Shown: piece by piece, positions 11,341 to 22,020 of the stretch
Layout: every line of letters begins with the position of its first letter
Numbering within the stretch: the first letter of the stretch is position 1
Origin: Meconema thalassinum
Lineage: Eukaryota; Arthropoda; Insecta; Orthoptera; Tettigoniidae
Assembly: GCA_946902985.2 (NCBI GenBank)
Contig: OX336389.2
Coordinates: 1,080,211,788 to 1,080,275,787, forward strand
Reading direction: 5' to 3'
DNA: 64,000 nt
Made by a program: the position numbers and the translations under genes
The notes under the pieces: model-generated
The model's input: the letters and a program-made list of their open reading frames with translations, nothing else
Told to the model about the DNA's origin: nothing
Databases searched by the model: none

Positions 11341-12795
11341 ACCCAGTCCTTGAGTATCAGTACTAGTGGACTGATTTCTGGTCGATGGTTTCTCCCTGTT
11401 TTCCTGACTGCTGGCCATATGTACCTGCTCAGTCTGTCTTTGATGCCTAGGAGTTACGTGTGAAGTCGTCATATCTAATTGACGTAAGACGCTCTCCACT
11501 TCCACAGCACTTCTGGCTTTGGATGAAATTAACAGCCTCTGGATCTCATATGGAAGTTGTCTTGCAATGGCGGCACACAGGTCGTTCTCAGCTGGAACAA
11601 TGTCAAGTTCCCGGAATTTACACAGCTGAGCGGTGAAAAATTCTGAGTACTTAGTTGGTGCATTTGTGCTGTACTTCCTAGAGTACAAATCTAGCCTCAA
11701 ATTCTCCTGGACGTCTGCTGCCCAATATCGTTTCAGAAACGCTTCTCTAAAGCCTTCCACCGTATCAAAGGTGTACCTGAAGCTTCTGAACCAGGTGAGA
11801 CAATCACCTGCCAACAGCTTCTCAATAGCTCTCAGTCTCCGATCCTGAGGAACTTTCATTTCGTTCAAGTACTCTGCGACTTCCTTTAACCAGTATTTAG
11901 GAGTAATAGACATATTATTACCCGTAAACTTCACCGGTCTGTCCTCATTCGACTTGATGATATTTATTATCTGGCCATTTGCCTGATTCATGTACGGGGT
12001 TGACATCGCCATCGGATATCCTGGGTTCTTATAAGGGCTCTCCCCTCCTAAGTCCCTGTCTGTATCTGTGCCTTGTTCACGAGGATCTACCCATCCTGTC
12101 TTTGGAAACTCATCCTGACTTTCAAATTCTAACTTCCTTTCTCTTCGGGCACTTTCCTCATTAGCCATGAGTTGACTTTCCATTTGACTGTTCTTATGTT
12201 CAGTCCTCTCCAACCGGGATCCTAATTCATTTTGAATTCTTTCCTGATTTTTCTTACTGGTTTCCAGTTCTCGTTGGAGTTGGATTTTCTCGTCTCTGAA
12301 GCTATCCCTGATTTCATTTAAGTGTTCTTCTACCTCTTTCTTGATGACCATGACCTGTTCTGTTATAATTTCTGGCTTAACGTCCCCTATGGTATCGAGG
12401 TCTTCTCGTATCTCTTTTATCTTTTTCTCCATCTCTCCCTTAATTCCTTCAAGCTTTTCCTCAGTTTTCCCTTGACTCTTATACAATCTCCTCAAGTGGT
12501 CTTGGACCTGATTTACTTCAGTATTGGTTTTTCCTACATGGACCTTTAATGTTCCGATGGTTTCCTGAACCTCATTAATACCCTGACTTATTTCCTCTAT
12601 CTTATGGGTATTTTCCTTATTTTCTTCATCTCGTTGCTTCCTTTCTCCCTGGAGATGCTCTTCGTAAGTCCCTAATATATTACTTATTGTTTCCTCGTGC
12701 TTCCTCAATTTATCATCTACCTGCCCGGTAAATTGATTAATCTGATCTTTCATACCCTGTACATCTTTGTGATTCTGAGTTTCCATATCATCCAC
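11338..12795 (-). pseudogene. Gypsy Gag, coiled coil plus retrotransposon gag domain
   Basis: The open part is 485 codons. Residues 1 to about 225 are Glu/Lys/Gln-rich with heptad-like spacing and read as coiled coil. Residues about 285-445 match the retrotransposon gag domain: YWLKEVAEYL, then LAGDCLTWFRSF, FREAFLKRYW and a long helical region ending in a LRQLD segment. This domain makes the capsid-like shell of the intracellular particle. The frame is linked upstream to another 250 codons of coiled coil (12998-13762) that are separated only by two one-base shifts in A runs. The fusion of such a long coiled coil to Gag is unusual for the family. Confidence 0.85.
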
Positions 12796-13762
12796 TTTGG
12801 CCTGAATTTTATCAACCTTTCCCTCGAGGTTTCCTACTTTTTCCTCAACTCTTTCAAATCGGTTTCCTAGCTCACTAACACTTTTTTTTTTATCTCATCC
12901 CGGGATGTTTCACAAATACTCTTGTTCGATTCTATCTGAGCTTCTAAAATTTTCTGCACACCTTGGATCTGGGTTACAAGTTTCTTTTCACAATCCTCTA
13001 CATTTTTTTACAAGATTCTTCCAGTTTAACTAATTTAGTTTCTAAATTTTCAAAATTTTCTTGACATTTAGTTTGGGAATTTACCATACTTTCATCTAAG
13101 GTCTTTATTTGGCCTTGCAATTCTGAATGAAATCCTTTATTTTCCTCTTTTAACTCGGTTAACTTATTCCCAAAATCATTGTCAAAACCTTGAAATTTGT
13201 TATCCATTGTCCCTTCTATTTCAGCCTTCAGTGCTTCTTTGTTTGCTTTACTGTCGGCTTTCATAGACTCTAACGTCTCATCTTTTATCACTTTCAACTG
13301 TTCTTTAATGTTATCCCCATTTTCTGTTTTCATCTTTTCTATCTCAGCCTTCAGTTCCTTATTCATTTTTATACAGTCGGCCTCGATAGCTTCTAATTTA
13401 GTTCCCATGTTATCACTATTTGTTTTTAGTGACTCTATACTCTCATTTATGGATCCTAAATCCCTTTTATTTTCACTCTGTTGGCTGCCCAACTTATTCA
13501 AACTCTCATTTATGGATTCGAACTCTTTTTTATTTTCATCCTTTTGGAGGCCCAATGTATTGTCTATCGTTTCCAATTTATTGTTCATGGCCTCCCACTT
13601 TTCCTTACTATCGGCTTTTATAGCCTCCAAAAGTCCCTGCCTCTCTTCCCTATTCTCTTCTTTTGAAGCTTTGTTACTTTCCGTGCTAATTTTTATCATC
13701 TCATTCCTATTCTTTTGGAAATGCTCATCCAAACACTCCTTTAGCTCCATCATCGTCACCAT
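12796..13762 (-). pseudogene. Gypsy Gag N-terminal coiled-coil extension, two frameshifts
   Basis: From the ATG at 13762 there are 254 codons of almost pure coiled coil, with internally repeated words such as ADSKANKEALKAEIE, SINESLNKL and similar. The frame breaks in the run of seven T (plus strand 13003-13009). It continues in another frame to the run of ten T (12882-12891), then continues in the frame of the gag domain downstream. Both breaks are single-base changes in homopolymers, which is typical of sequencing or polishing error as well as of real decay. In total about 550 residues of coiled coil would precede the gag domain. Cys residues are rare and no signal peptide is seen. Confidence 0.75.
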
Positions 13763-14036
13763 CTTATTCCAATATAAGAATACAGTGGGCTACTCCTGCC
13801 ACATCGCCAGAACATGCTTGAGAGATGGTAATCTGAACCTTTGTGTCCCAATTTCTTCAAAAATTTACTTTGGTACGGGTTTTTACTACAACATACCCTT
13901 TTGATAACTTTATTCAATTTCATAAACCTTTATGGAAGTATTTAAAATTCAAAATTTCGAAAAACCGTTTTTTTTTCAAAAAAAATGAAAATTTAGATTT
14001 TTCGAGAAAACTCGGGTTTTCCCTAGGAAAACTCAT

Positions 14037-14053
14037 CCCCACGTTGGGCGCCA
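14037..14053 (-). other. Candidate tRNA primer-binding site of the Gypsy element, displaced
   Basis: The minus strand reads TGGCGCCCAACGTGGGG, which has the TGGCGCC start typical of primer-binding sites. However, it lies 184 bp inside the 5' LTR boundary rather than next to it. The bases directly beside the LTR (TGGGGCATAGAAG) also begin with TGG and are an alternative. Confidence 0.45.
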
Positions 14054-14237
14054 AAAAGTAGTGTGGTTTGCTGGGGGGTTGTTTATATTATTCAGGGCTG
14101 CTCGGTATGAGTTTCCAGGGACCCATGCGGTCAGTTAACATTTTACGTTGTAGCTATTCCTATCATTACTTTACTTGATATGACCGTCTTAAGTGTTCCT
14201 CTAATTATTAATCCAAGCACATTACTTCTATGCCCCA

Positions 14238-17200
14238 TGTGCCCTTTCAGCAAGAAATATGCAAATCACAGTATGCCAGCATTGCTCAATTTGGGATTTT
14301 CGGGGTTGTAGTATGTTCTCCCACTCTGTGACTTACACATTTTGGATTAAATAGAGGATACACTTGCAAAAATAACAACAAAATCAACTCCTATTTCAAA
14401 ACATTTCATTAACCAAAAATTATGGCGCTACAAACAATAAAACACATAAACTTCTGACCAAAATCCTTCTACTCGTTCAAAGTGAACAAGGAATAATCTA
14501 AGAATTAAACAAATATTATATTAAAATCAATGGTTTCCTTTAAACCAACTACTCATAATTATTTTCACTTCCATAAAGTATCTATCTTAAAGTTCCATAT
14601 AACCACGAGCTCCTTTGGCTCGATACTTTCCACCAATAACGGTGTCATTCTTTTGTACACCTCAATACTATTTTTATAGTTTCTTATCATCAAAACAAAT
14701 ATATAATTTCATTTAAAGTACATGTTAATACTCTACTTAAATGTTTGGGCACTTCACATGTTCTCGACATTACCATCTCTCTCAAGTTTTACAAATTCAC
14801 TACAGTGATCGGGAAAATACTTGTGTACCCCAGAGTTATAAAGATTACTTGACAAAGTCAAAAACTATGATTACTCCCAGAATCTAGTTATCTTCATTAA
14901 ACTCATGGAATCCTACGTCCATACAACATTACAATAGGGATTTTTATTTATTTATTTGTCTTATAAGACCATTATCACATAAGAAAACTACGATCTGAAC
15001 TGGCAAGCGATAATTTCAATCTACATGGACCTCGGTTCAAAGCCCGGGTCATTAACAACTTTTAAACACTCACGGTGTATTTATTACTTCTTACAGACGG
15101 CCTTCACCGACCCTCCTCCTACTAGGGTCTGACCGTACACTTGAGCGAGATTTATGACTGTGAGGGTAACTTCCCGTCTAGTCTGCGTGTGGGAGCTATA
15201 CTCAATGCTTTTAAAACAAATCTTTCTTTCTTTTCAGTTCTCTGGGGAGACCTGGCATTTTACTTCTCTTATTTACTTTCAACAACATTATTAGGCTCAT
15301 AAACCACTTTCGTAACCTTGGCATTTATTAATTATGAAGGGTCCTCATTGATTGGGAAGAGTAATACACATTCTGCGACGAATACTTAGGGGCTTCAACA
15401 ACAAGACGATTCTAGGTTCGAATCTCTTAACATGCCTCGGGAACCATTCCCACCTTGGAGGACTTATACAAAATGCGATTTAGGGTCGGCCGTGGCCTAC
15501 ATGACCTACGCTCATAATACCATACATTTGCTCCCTATTACAATATAATAACACACACATGGCCTCGTGATCTACGTCACTTATTGGAGGACTTACAACA
15601 TAGCTCAATTTACCGCAATCAACTACCCCTCATAAGTAATTTACCAAGTACATTTAGATTCTACGCATACCTAGCGTGACATTTTATTTTAATTTCGCTC
15701 CATTGCGCTATACATTATTTTAAAGCCTAGCGTCTTCCAAAGAACTGATGAATTCCATATTAACAATTGATACATATCTCAATTTTTATATTAATCTTTT
15801 CCCTTGACAATAATCGCTCTATTTTTAAGAACATGCATTAATATCATGTCTTATACTTTTATTAAGGCTCCAACGCTCTTATTTTCATATCATTCAATTT
15901 AATCTTTATTTATATTTCCTTTATATTATTATTATTATTAGTACGCTTGCTTTTATAACATTCGTCAAATACACTGACAATTTATTCCATACATTTCCTC
16001 TACAGGATTTATTCATTCACATAATTATTTATAATTTCTCAAATTTTATTTGTTCAGACCGCGTTCTTATTCCGTTATTAGTTATTTAGAAACATCCCTC
16101 TACTCAAAACTCCGGTGGATTTGTACACAAACAATTCCCCGACACCAAAACATAATGAAAATCTTTACTCACATGTTTTAGGTCGTTCCCTGACCTTCCT
16201 TCTCGTGCGATGCGTCATTTTGCCCACTCTTTTAAATTACTCCATCTTGTACAAATTCATTGCATGTACATACATATCTTGACACATATTTAACACGTAT
16301 ACATTTAACACTGATAACATTTTAAATACACTGGTGTATCCGTTTAGAACACACAATAAAACACTGAAAATATATTACTTTTAACACAAAATCTTGATAT
16401 ATTTACACTTCACAAATTCAACTCACTAGGCTGCTATTAAGTCTATCACACGTGACTTCTTGACCTCCCGTCTCCAAGGGTGAAATTTAGTAATGTCGGC
16501 TTCCTATCCTGCAGAATATGAAAGTCTCGAACCATCTACTTCCTCCCTGGAATAATTCTCCTTCGAATCCCGTTCCTGACGATCTGCTATTTCTCTGACT
16601 CGAATGGCTCCCCTTTAGATCCTATTGATTGATCTTAGCGAAAGTCTGTTCTGTTCACGGTCCCCTCGATAAACTATCGGTGACCTATGGATTTTTAGCA
16701 ACTAATACTTCTCGTAACTTAGTGCCTTCTAATAGTTCATCTGCTTCCTTGAAACAATGTCTATAGTTTCCTTCTCTTCTTCGCTTATTCGGTTCTCGAA
16801 CTTCTAATCTTCTAGAATACTTTGCGAACCTTATTCTGTCTGTCCCTGCTCGGGTTCTTTAAATTTGATAAAATGTTTATCTCGCTGTTACGGTACTTCG
16901 GTACGTTATGATACTTTTGGTCATATTTTAAGACCTATCGCCCTGGTTCTAAGTTCGCAGCCTGCTTCGACTGTAATTAATGAACTTTTCACGGTAAACT
17001 TTCTACTGTCGGACCTAAATCCTGTAACTAGGATTTTCCTAATTCTCAACACGGCGATACTGTAATATTACTTCTTTGCAACTCCTTACGGATGCGCGTA
17101 AGTTATTGATACCGCGACGCCCTTGGCTGTCGGATATTGTCTATGCGATGTGATACAGCATCTCCCCTCAAGGAGTACTGGTAAACTGCCTTCGATGTGT

Positions 17201-17962
17201 TACAGCGTGACGCCCCCTCACGGACTGTCGGAATACTGCATGATTGGTCTGGCTTGGCCTGGACTTTTATACTATTTAGTCAAAAATAAATAAAATCCCA
17301 GTCCTTTTCGTGACCAACTTTTGAAATAATTGTCGCACAATTATAAAATTTATATCTCCAGAAAGCTCGTCTTCCAAACGTCAAATGATCTCACTGCGCA
17401 TAAGAATCGATCGTGCATTTCTGAGATATTAATTAATTTTTAGTCTTCAGCTGCGTGGGTGGTGCTGTTCATTTTTAAATTCCCCACTCCTCGGGTCTCA
17501 GTAATTCCCCGATGACGTCTGCTGCGTTTGCACTTCTCTCCTGTGCAATTATTAAAAGCTTTTTCTTTACACAAAAATCTCTAATCCGAAATGATTCACA
17601 GTACTGTATTTATTTACTTACTTTTATTCCTGCAAATGGGTTAAATTTAATTATTCTTCTTCTGGCACAGCGGCGCTGTTGCCGTTTTACTGCAAGGTAA
17701 GCTCAATTTCCGAGTCGTGTTTCTCTGTCTTACAGTCGAAACTTTCCACTCAGTCTATTAATACTCATGACCGGCTCCTTATCAATGAGTCAGGAGGCAT
17801 GATCTCATTTCCTGAACACCTGGGTCCAGCTTCTTGCGCAACGATATGCTAGAATCTTTGCTTGAAATCTCTCTACGTTCCATTAGAGACTGTATGTTTC
17901 TTTCATTCCTTTCACAAAATACATGGATTCGACCCCTTTTGATCCAATGGTACATGGGTTCA
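14238..17962 (-). repeat. Gypsy 5' LTR, 3,725 bp
   Basis: This is the upstream LTR of the minus-strand element and should hold its promoter. It keeps the uninterrupted sequence GAATCTAGTTATC near 14880, the empty site of the Tc1 insertion found in the other LTR. Both ends are fixed by comparison with the 3' LTR and with a solo LTR of the same family elsewhere in the window. No clear TATA box or polyadenylation signal could be assigned by eye. Confidence 0.95.
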
Positions 17963-17966
17963 TTAC

Positions 17967-18270
17967 AGACTTTCAATTTCACTCCTGGTGTGAAATGAAT
18001 TCGTTACTGACTTTTAATTTCGCTCCCGGTGTGAAATACAATTCATTACAGACTTCTAATTTCAATTCTGGAGCGAAATAAAATTCTTTACAGTCTCTAA
18101 ATTTTGCTCCTGTTGCGATATAAAATTTGTTACATGACTTTTCATTTCATTCCTGGCGCGAAATAAAAATCGTTGCAGTATTTTAATTTTTCTCCCGGCT
18201 CGTAATATTTTTTTACGACTGTTGATTTCGCTCCTGGTATGACACAGAATTCCCTAACCGCATTCAGTTT
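17967..18270 (+). repeat. 42-bp tandem array, left arm part 2
   Basis: About seven further monomers of the same 42-bp unit continue directly from the array broken at 1876. Joining the two sides after removing the Gypsy element and one TTAC restores a normal monomer. Monomers near the core are more diverged than those near the terminus. Confidence 0.85.
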
Positions 18271-18421
18271 TGCCCGCGAAGTGAATTTAAAATGCATGGA
18301 ACATTTCATTTCGTGTCTAAGGATAAGAAGGAAGTAGTAAGGAATGCTAAGCTTCTCCGATACTTCGAGGGAGCAGGGAACATTTCCAAGAGTCATGCAT
18401 TTCACCGGCAATAGTTCTATC

Positions 18422-18575
18422 CAGTGGCGTACATAGGGGAGGAGTGTTGGGGGTCAACCTCACCCCCGCCATTTCCGGAAGTGTAAGAAAAAGGAATGTA
18501 GAAATGAGAGGAATGAACCCCCACCACTGTTGTTCGAGCAACTGCCTCCGAAACAGAACTCTATATACGCCACTG
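18422..18575. mobile_element. 154-bp MITE with hAT-like ends
   Basis: The ends CAGTGGCGTA and TACGCCACTG are perfect inverted repeats, and the flanks GTTCTATC and GTACTAGC match at six of eight positions, so an 8-bp duplication that has since mutated is likely. CAGTGGCG-type ends with an 8-bp duplication are typical of hAT-derived MITEs. It sits in the core of the larger hAT-like foldback element. Confidence 0.7.
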
Positions 18576-18602
18576 GTACTAGCACAGATGATTTACTGTC
18601 AT

Positions 18603-18859
18603 TTGTAACTCTTTAGTAGGTGAACACTAATTTGCTCAAAAACTGGGCGGGGTACAATGAACCGTATATAATATGCAAATAACATTCCTGGAGAAAAACA
18701 CATTTATTAGTTTATGACCACTAAAATTCCCCGTTATAATAGTGATTGATCGTAAACTAATACATGTAATGTTTTCCATGAGTGTTATTTACATATTATA
18801 TTCTTTGTACCCCACCCAGTTAATGGGCAAATTAGTGTTGACCGACTGAAGAGCTACAA
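18603..18859. mobile_element. Palindromic MITE, copy A
   Basis: The two halves are inverted copies over about 115 bp each (TTGTAACTCTTTAGT... and its partner ending ACTGAAGAGCTACAA), with a central loop around 18720-18745. The right end contains TGTTGACCGACTGAAGAG, a motif that ends several other repeats in this window. No clean target duplication was found. Confidence 0.75.
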
Positions 18860-19279
18860 CTTACAGTTTGTATTGTAATGGGAATTCTTCACTTACCTTG
18901 AATGTCTATCCGCACGGCACATTCGTCTTCTTGTTTGCTATGGAACAAGTAGTGTTGTTTTTTGCTCCATCGTACAGAAAGTACTGCGTTATGAACGTCA
19001 GGGAGGGCCGAGGTGCAGTCATCGGCCATCTGATGATGTTGAAGCCGTAACGCTGATTCTCTCCTACACTGGTGACCATTGAATGACTAACGAAGGCAGT
19101 TGTCAGCTAACGTTGCTGTTGCGGCCCAGCAAATTGTGCAGGCAGTCGACGCTAGTAGACTACTGTTGCCAACGTCGGGACTTTGAAAATCGCACCGAAT
19201 ATAATTTAACTCTCGAAACGAATATACAGTATTTTAATCTCAACAACGAAATTAAATGTTCCATGCATTTTAAATTCAC

Positions 19280-19740
19280 GTCGGTGGGCGAAACTTAATA
19301 CCGTTTGAGAATTTCATTTCGCACCGGGAGAGAATTTATAAGTCTGCAGCGAATTTTATTTCGTGCCGGGAGCGAAATAAAAAGTCTGAATAGAATTTTA
19401 TTTTGCATCGGGAGCGAAATTAAAAGTCGGTAACGAATTTTACTTCGCACCGGTAGCGAAATAAAAGGTCTGGATCAAATTTTATTTCGCGCCAGGACCG
19501 AAATTAAAAGTCTGTAACGAATTTCATTTCGTGCCGGGAGCAAAATTAATTGTCTGTAATCAAATTTATTTTCCACCGGGAGCGAAATTTTATTCAATTG
19601 CACAATGTAATTTCGCGATGCTATTAAGTTTCGCGTCGATTTCGCTACGTTATTTCGCTTCGATTTAATTTCGCGCTGACAATCCTTATCATTTCGCTCT
19701 CGAGTATCGCGCTCACGTCGAAATTCAAATATTTTCGCCC
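19280..19740 (-). repeat. 42-bp tandem array, right arm (inverted)
   Basis: About seven monomers in the opposite orientation share the landmark GGGAGCGAAA at 19330, 19372, 19414, 19456, 19498, 19540 and 19582, an exact 42-bp pitch. The last part, 19600-19740, is less regular but keeps TTTCGC words. It is the inverted partner of the arrays at 1640-1876 and 17967-18270, so the two arms could form a long stem. Confidence 0.85.
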
Positions 19741-19794
19741 TCACAGCCATGCATTTCGTTTCGCATGCCAGCCCTGCCCTAAGATACTTTGCTA

Positions 19795-20215
19795 GGATGG
19801 CAATATCACCTGCATTTTAATTCTGGTCTGAGGGTTGGAACGGGATGCACTCAGCTTCGTGAAGGAAAACTGAGAAGAGGAGGGTTCAATTTCCATCTCA
19901 GCCATCTTGAAAGTGGTTTTCCGTGGTTTCTCACTTCTACTCCAGGTAAATGTGAGAATGGTTCCTAACTTGAGGTCACGGGCACCTCTTTCCAAATCCT
20001 GATTTGAATTACAAAAATTCTGATACAGCCATCACAATAACACAGGTTATCAGACAAATTCTCTCTTCTCCCCCCCCCCCCCCGCACACACACACACACA
20101 CACAAATACATGGGGCTATATGACCACGATTCCGCAAAGTCCTTAAATCAATTAACAACAGCAGCATCTCGGGGCTGACCAAAATTGATGACAGAGCTGG
20201 GAATCGAACCCTGGA
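19795..20215 (+). mobile_element. SINE family 2 copy, head missing
   Basis: It carries the body words GGTCTGAGGGTTGGAACGGG and ACTGAGAAGAGGAGGG, then the tail words ACACAGGTTATCAGACAAAT and ATGGGGCTATATGACCACGAT shared with the fuller copy at 27195-27600. The tRNA-like head is absent. A poly-C run plus a CA microsatellite (about 20071-20104) has expanded inside the tail. Confidence 0.65.
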
Positions 20216-20587
20216 AATCTGTTAGCCATTGCCAATTCGTTTGGGTTTTTCCATATGGCTGGAGTCCTCTATTCCATTGTCATTCTGCATGTCTTGGGAA
20301 ATAAATTGTTGTTGAGATTGTAAAATAAGGAACAATATTTAAGTAACGGCAAAGCAGTTACTTTTCAAAAAAATGCTACATGTAACCTTGTTACATATAA
20401 AATGTACCGTACCCAACACTGTGCGAGCTGCTATGTCCAGAGGCTTCTTAGATACCACATGTCCATTAGTCCCGCTTGGGTACCTATTGCAATGGAAACT
20501 TATAGACTACCTACAGTAGATGTATGTGACCGTTAATACTATCGTGTTGGAAGCCAATTTTCAGTGCTGCTTTAGTAATCGAAATTA

Positions 20588-20750
20588 ATGCTTTTCAGTC
20601 AGTCACCATGATTGTACCACTAAACCTGTAAAAATATATATGAGATTAATAAACAAATTCACTTGGATTACGAGTTTCAAACGTCAAGTGTTTGTCATCA
20701 GATCTTTTACACTTAGGTCGTTAAATCTATGTCTACACGTATGTGTATGA
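20588..20750 (+). mobile_element. End of a dispersed repeat with a hammerhead-like hairpin, copy 1
   Basis: It begins TTTTCAGTCAGTCACC and aligns over about 160 bp with the complement of 39410-39577, sharing GAGATTAAT, ACTTGGAT, CATCAGATC and TTACACTTAGG. The rest of the element cannot be recognised, and no coding frame is nearby. Confidence 0.65.
20665..20704 (-). ncRNA. Hammerhead-ribozyme-like hairpin, copy 1
   Basis: On the minus strand a CTGATGA box is followed by one C, a 4-bp stem AAAC/GTTT with a 7-base loop, then GAAAC, then a short AC...GT pair and GTA, and a flanking GAT/ATC pairing. This is the order of the hammerhead core (CUGAUGA, stem II, GAAA, stem III, NUH, stem I). The G-C closing pair that normally starts stem II is not there, so activity is uncertain. 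Confidence 0.45.
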
Positions 20751-21134
20751 TGGTATTTACAATATGTATATTTATTTAAATACAACAGTTATCATTAACT
20801 TGTGCAATATGTCAAGATTTGTTAGTTATATGTGATTCGTTTTAAGATATTGTTAGTGGTTATTGACCTTCAAATTTGCTTGTTTAGTGCGATATTTGAG
20901 ACTGTCAGTGAATGGTCAGGTTGGAATGGAATATGAACTTAGCCTAGTGTTTGGGTGATGTGGGATTCGTTCTCGTACAACTGCTACCTCTTTCACTGGC
21001 TACACTGAACTGAAAATATTTTGTTTGCACGCTGCTATCTTTTTATCTCTTTCCCTTCCATGGGCATTTCCCGTATTCCTACCTGTCTATGTTCGTCTCG
21101 CAATGTTATATATTGCGCTGGTTAAGTCTAGATA
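20751..21134. other. No recognisable feature
   Basis: This is AT-rich intergenic sequence. Short open frames are present but none shows a known motif or repeats elsewhere in the window. Confidence 0.5.
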
Positions 21135-21318
21135 CAGGGTCTTTATTTTTGCTTGGCAAGGACATTCACGCTCACGCGCTCCGCCAGTGACAGCTCAGTT
21201 CCCGGATGCCGCGCGTGCGTATGAACGGCAGAATACGGTGCTGATAATCAGTATCATGCATTTTTACTCACAATGCCTACAGTAGATGCTGAAAATGTTC
21301 CCCATCCGCTGCCAAACA

Positions 21319-21609
21319 TTACTGGCATCTCCTTATGAAGTTTCCGGTTACTCTGGTTAATTTAGCTTCAGTAAGGAAATAACCACATTTACGTCTATTT
21401 TTATTGTTTACTGAACCTGTACATTTGAATCTCTTAGTCAGTTGTCTTATTGTCCGATTTATAGGAATGGGTCTCCCTGGAAATCTCACTCGAAACTTTT
21501 GTCTTGTTCTAGCGCACGATTTCCTGCACTTTATGTACGTATTGCGCAGATATACACGTTCACGTAACGAATATTTTACATAGGGCATTACAGCACTAAG
21601 CACAATCAC
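21319..21609 (-). pseudogene. Transposase N-terminal helix-turn-helix fragment (DUF4817-like)
   Basis: A 96-codon open frame contains YSLRERVYLRNTYIKCRKS, FRVRFPGRPIPINRTIRQL and RFKCTGSVNNKNRRK. This is the pattern of the DUF4817-type helix-turn-helix found at the N-terminus of some insect mariner-like transposases: an ERV...Y start, then FP..P.P...TI..L...F...GSV. No DDE/D catalytic domain follows; the reading direction leads straight to the terminal repeat at 21135. It is therefore only the DNA-binding part, left in a non-autonomous element. The frame is open, which could be chance or could reflect recent origin. Confidence 0.7.
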
Positions 21610-21837
21610 AATAAAACACTACACAATACGATATACAGTACCGGTACACAGTAGCTTTATAAAACACTGAAAGACTGAAACACCCAATTAGCTCAGAACT
21701 CGGACTCTGCAAAAGAGCGAGTGAATACGGCTGGTGACCACGCGCCAACCTGGCCCGGGATCGGCGGCCAAGGTCGAGCGAAGGTTTGCACAATAGCCCA
21801 CGTGCCGCTCATAACGTGCGCCTAAACAAGACACACG

Positions 21838-22020
21838 TTTCGAATGCCATTTCCAGGGAGACCCATTCCTATAAATCGGACAATAAATCAACTGGCTAAG
21901 AGATTCAAATGTACAGGTTCAGTAAACAATAAAAATAGACGTAAATGTCGTTATTTCCTTACTGAAGCTAAATTAACCAGAGTAACCGGAAACTTCATAA
22001 GGAGATGCAGGTAATGTTTG
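21838..22020 (+). pseudogene. Second, inverted copy of the transposase helix-turn-helix fragment
   Basis: The right arm of the foldback element encodes the same peptide on the plus strand, with small differences and a shifted start. It again reads toward the nearby terminal repeat. The two copies face away from each other. Confidence 0.65.

Larger units (their letters stand above)
1877..17962 (-). mobile_element. Ty3/Gypsy LTR retrotransposon, full structure, coding damaged
   Basis: The structure is complete: two LTRs in the same orientation, TG...CA ends, gag then pol on the minus strand, a polypurine tract beside the 3' LTR, and a 4-bp target duplication TTAC at 1873-1876 and 17963-17966. 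Without the nested Tc1 it is about 14.6 kb, large because each LTR is about 3.7 kb and Gag is unusually long. The order protease, RT, RNase H, integrase is that of Ty3/Gypsy. No envelope-like frame is visible between pol and the 3' LTR. Gag and pol carry single-base shifts and stops, so this copy is not functional as sequenced. Some of the shifts lie in homopolymers and might be sequencing errors. Confidence 0.95.
1599..19776. mobile_element. hAT-like foldback element, interrupted by a Gypsy retrotransposon
   Basis: The ends are a perfect 17-bp inverted repeat, CAGGGCTGGCATGCGAA (1599-1615 and its complement at 19760-19776). They are flanked by an identical 8-bp direct repeat, CCCTAAGA, at 1591-1598 and 19777-19784. 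CAGGG-type ends with an 8-bp duplication holding TA at its centre fit the hAT superfamily (Buster-like target preference). Removing the Gypsy insertion leaves about 2.1 kb: two inverted arms of 42-bp tandem repeats around a core of about 0.95 kb (18280-19230). The inner arm ends also match as inverted repeats (GAATTTAAAATGCATGGAAC near 18282 and its complement near 19256). No transposase is present, so it is non-autonomous. Confidence 0.85.

Noticed and set aside
13197..13904. 235-codon plus-strand open frame opposite gag
   Set aside because: It mirrors the Lys/Glu-rich coiled coil of gag on the other strand, which gives a Ser/Phe/Leu-rich shadow.
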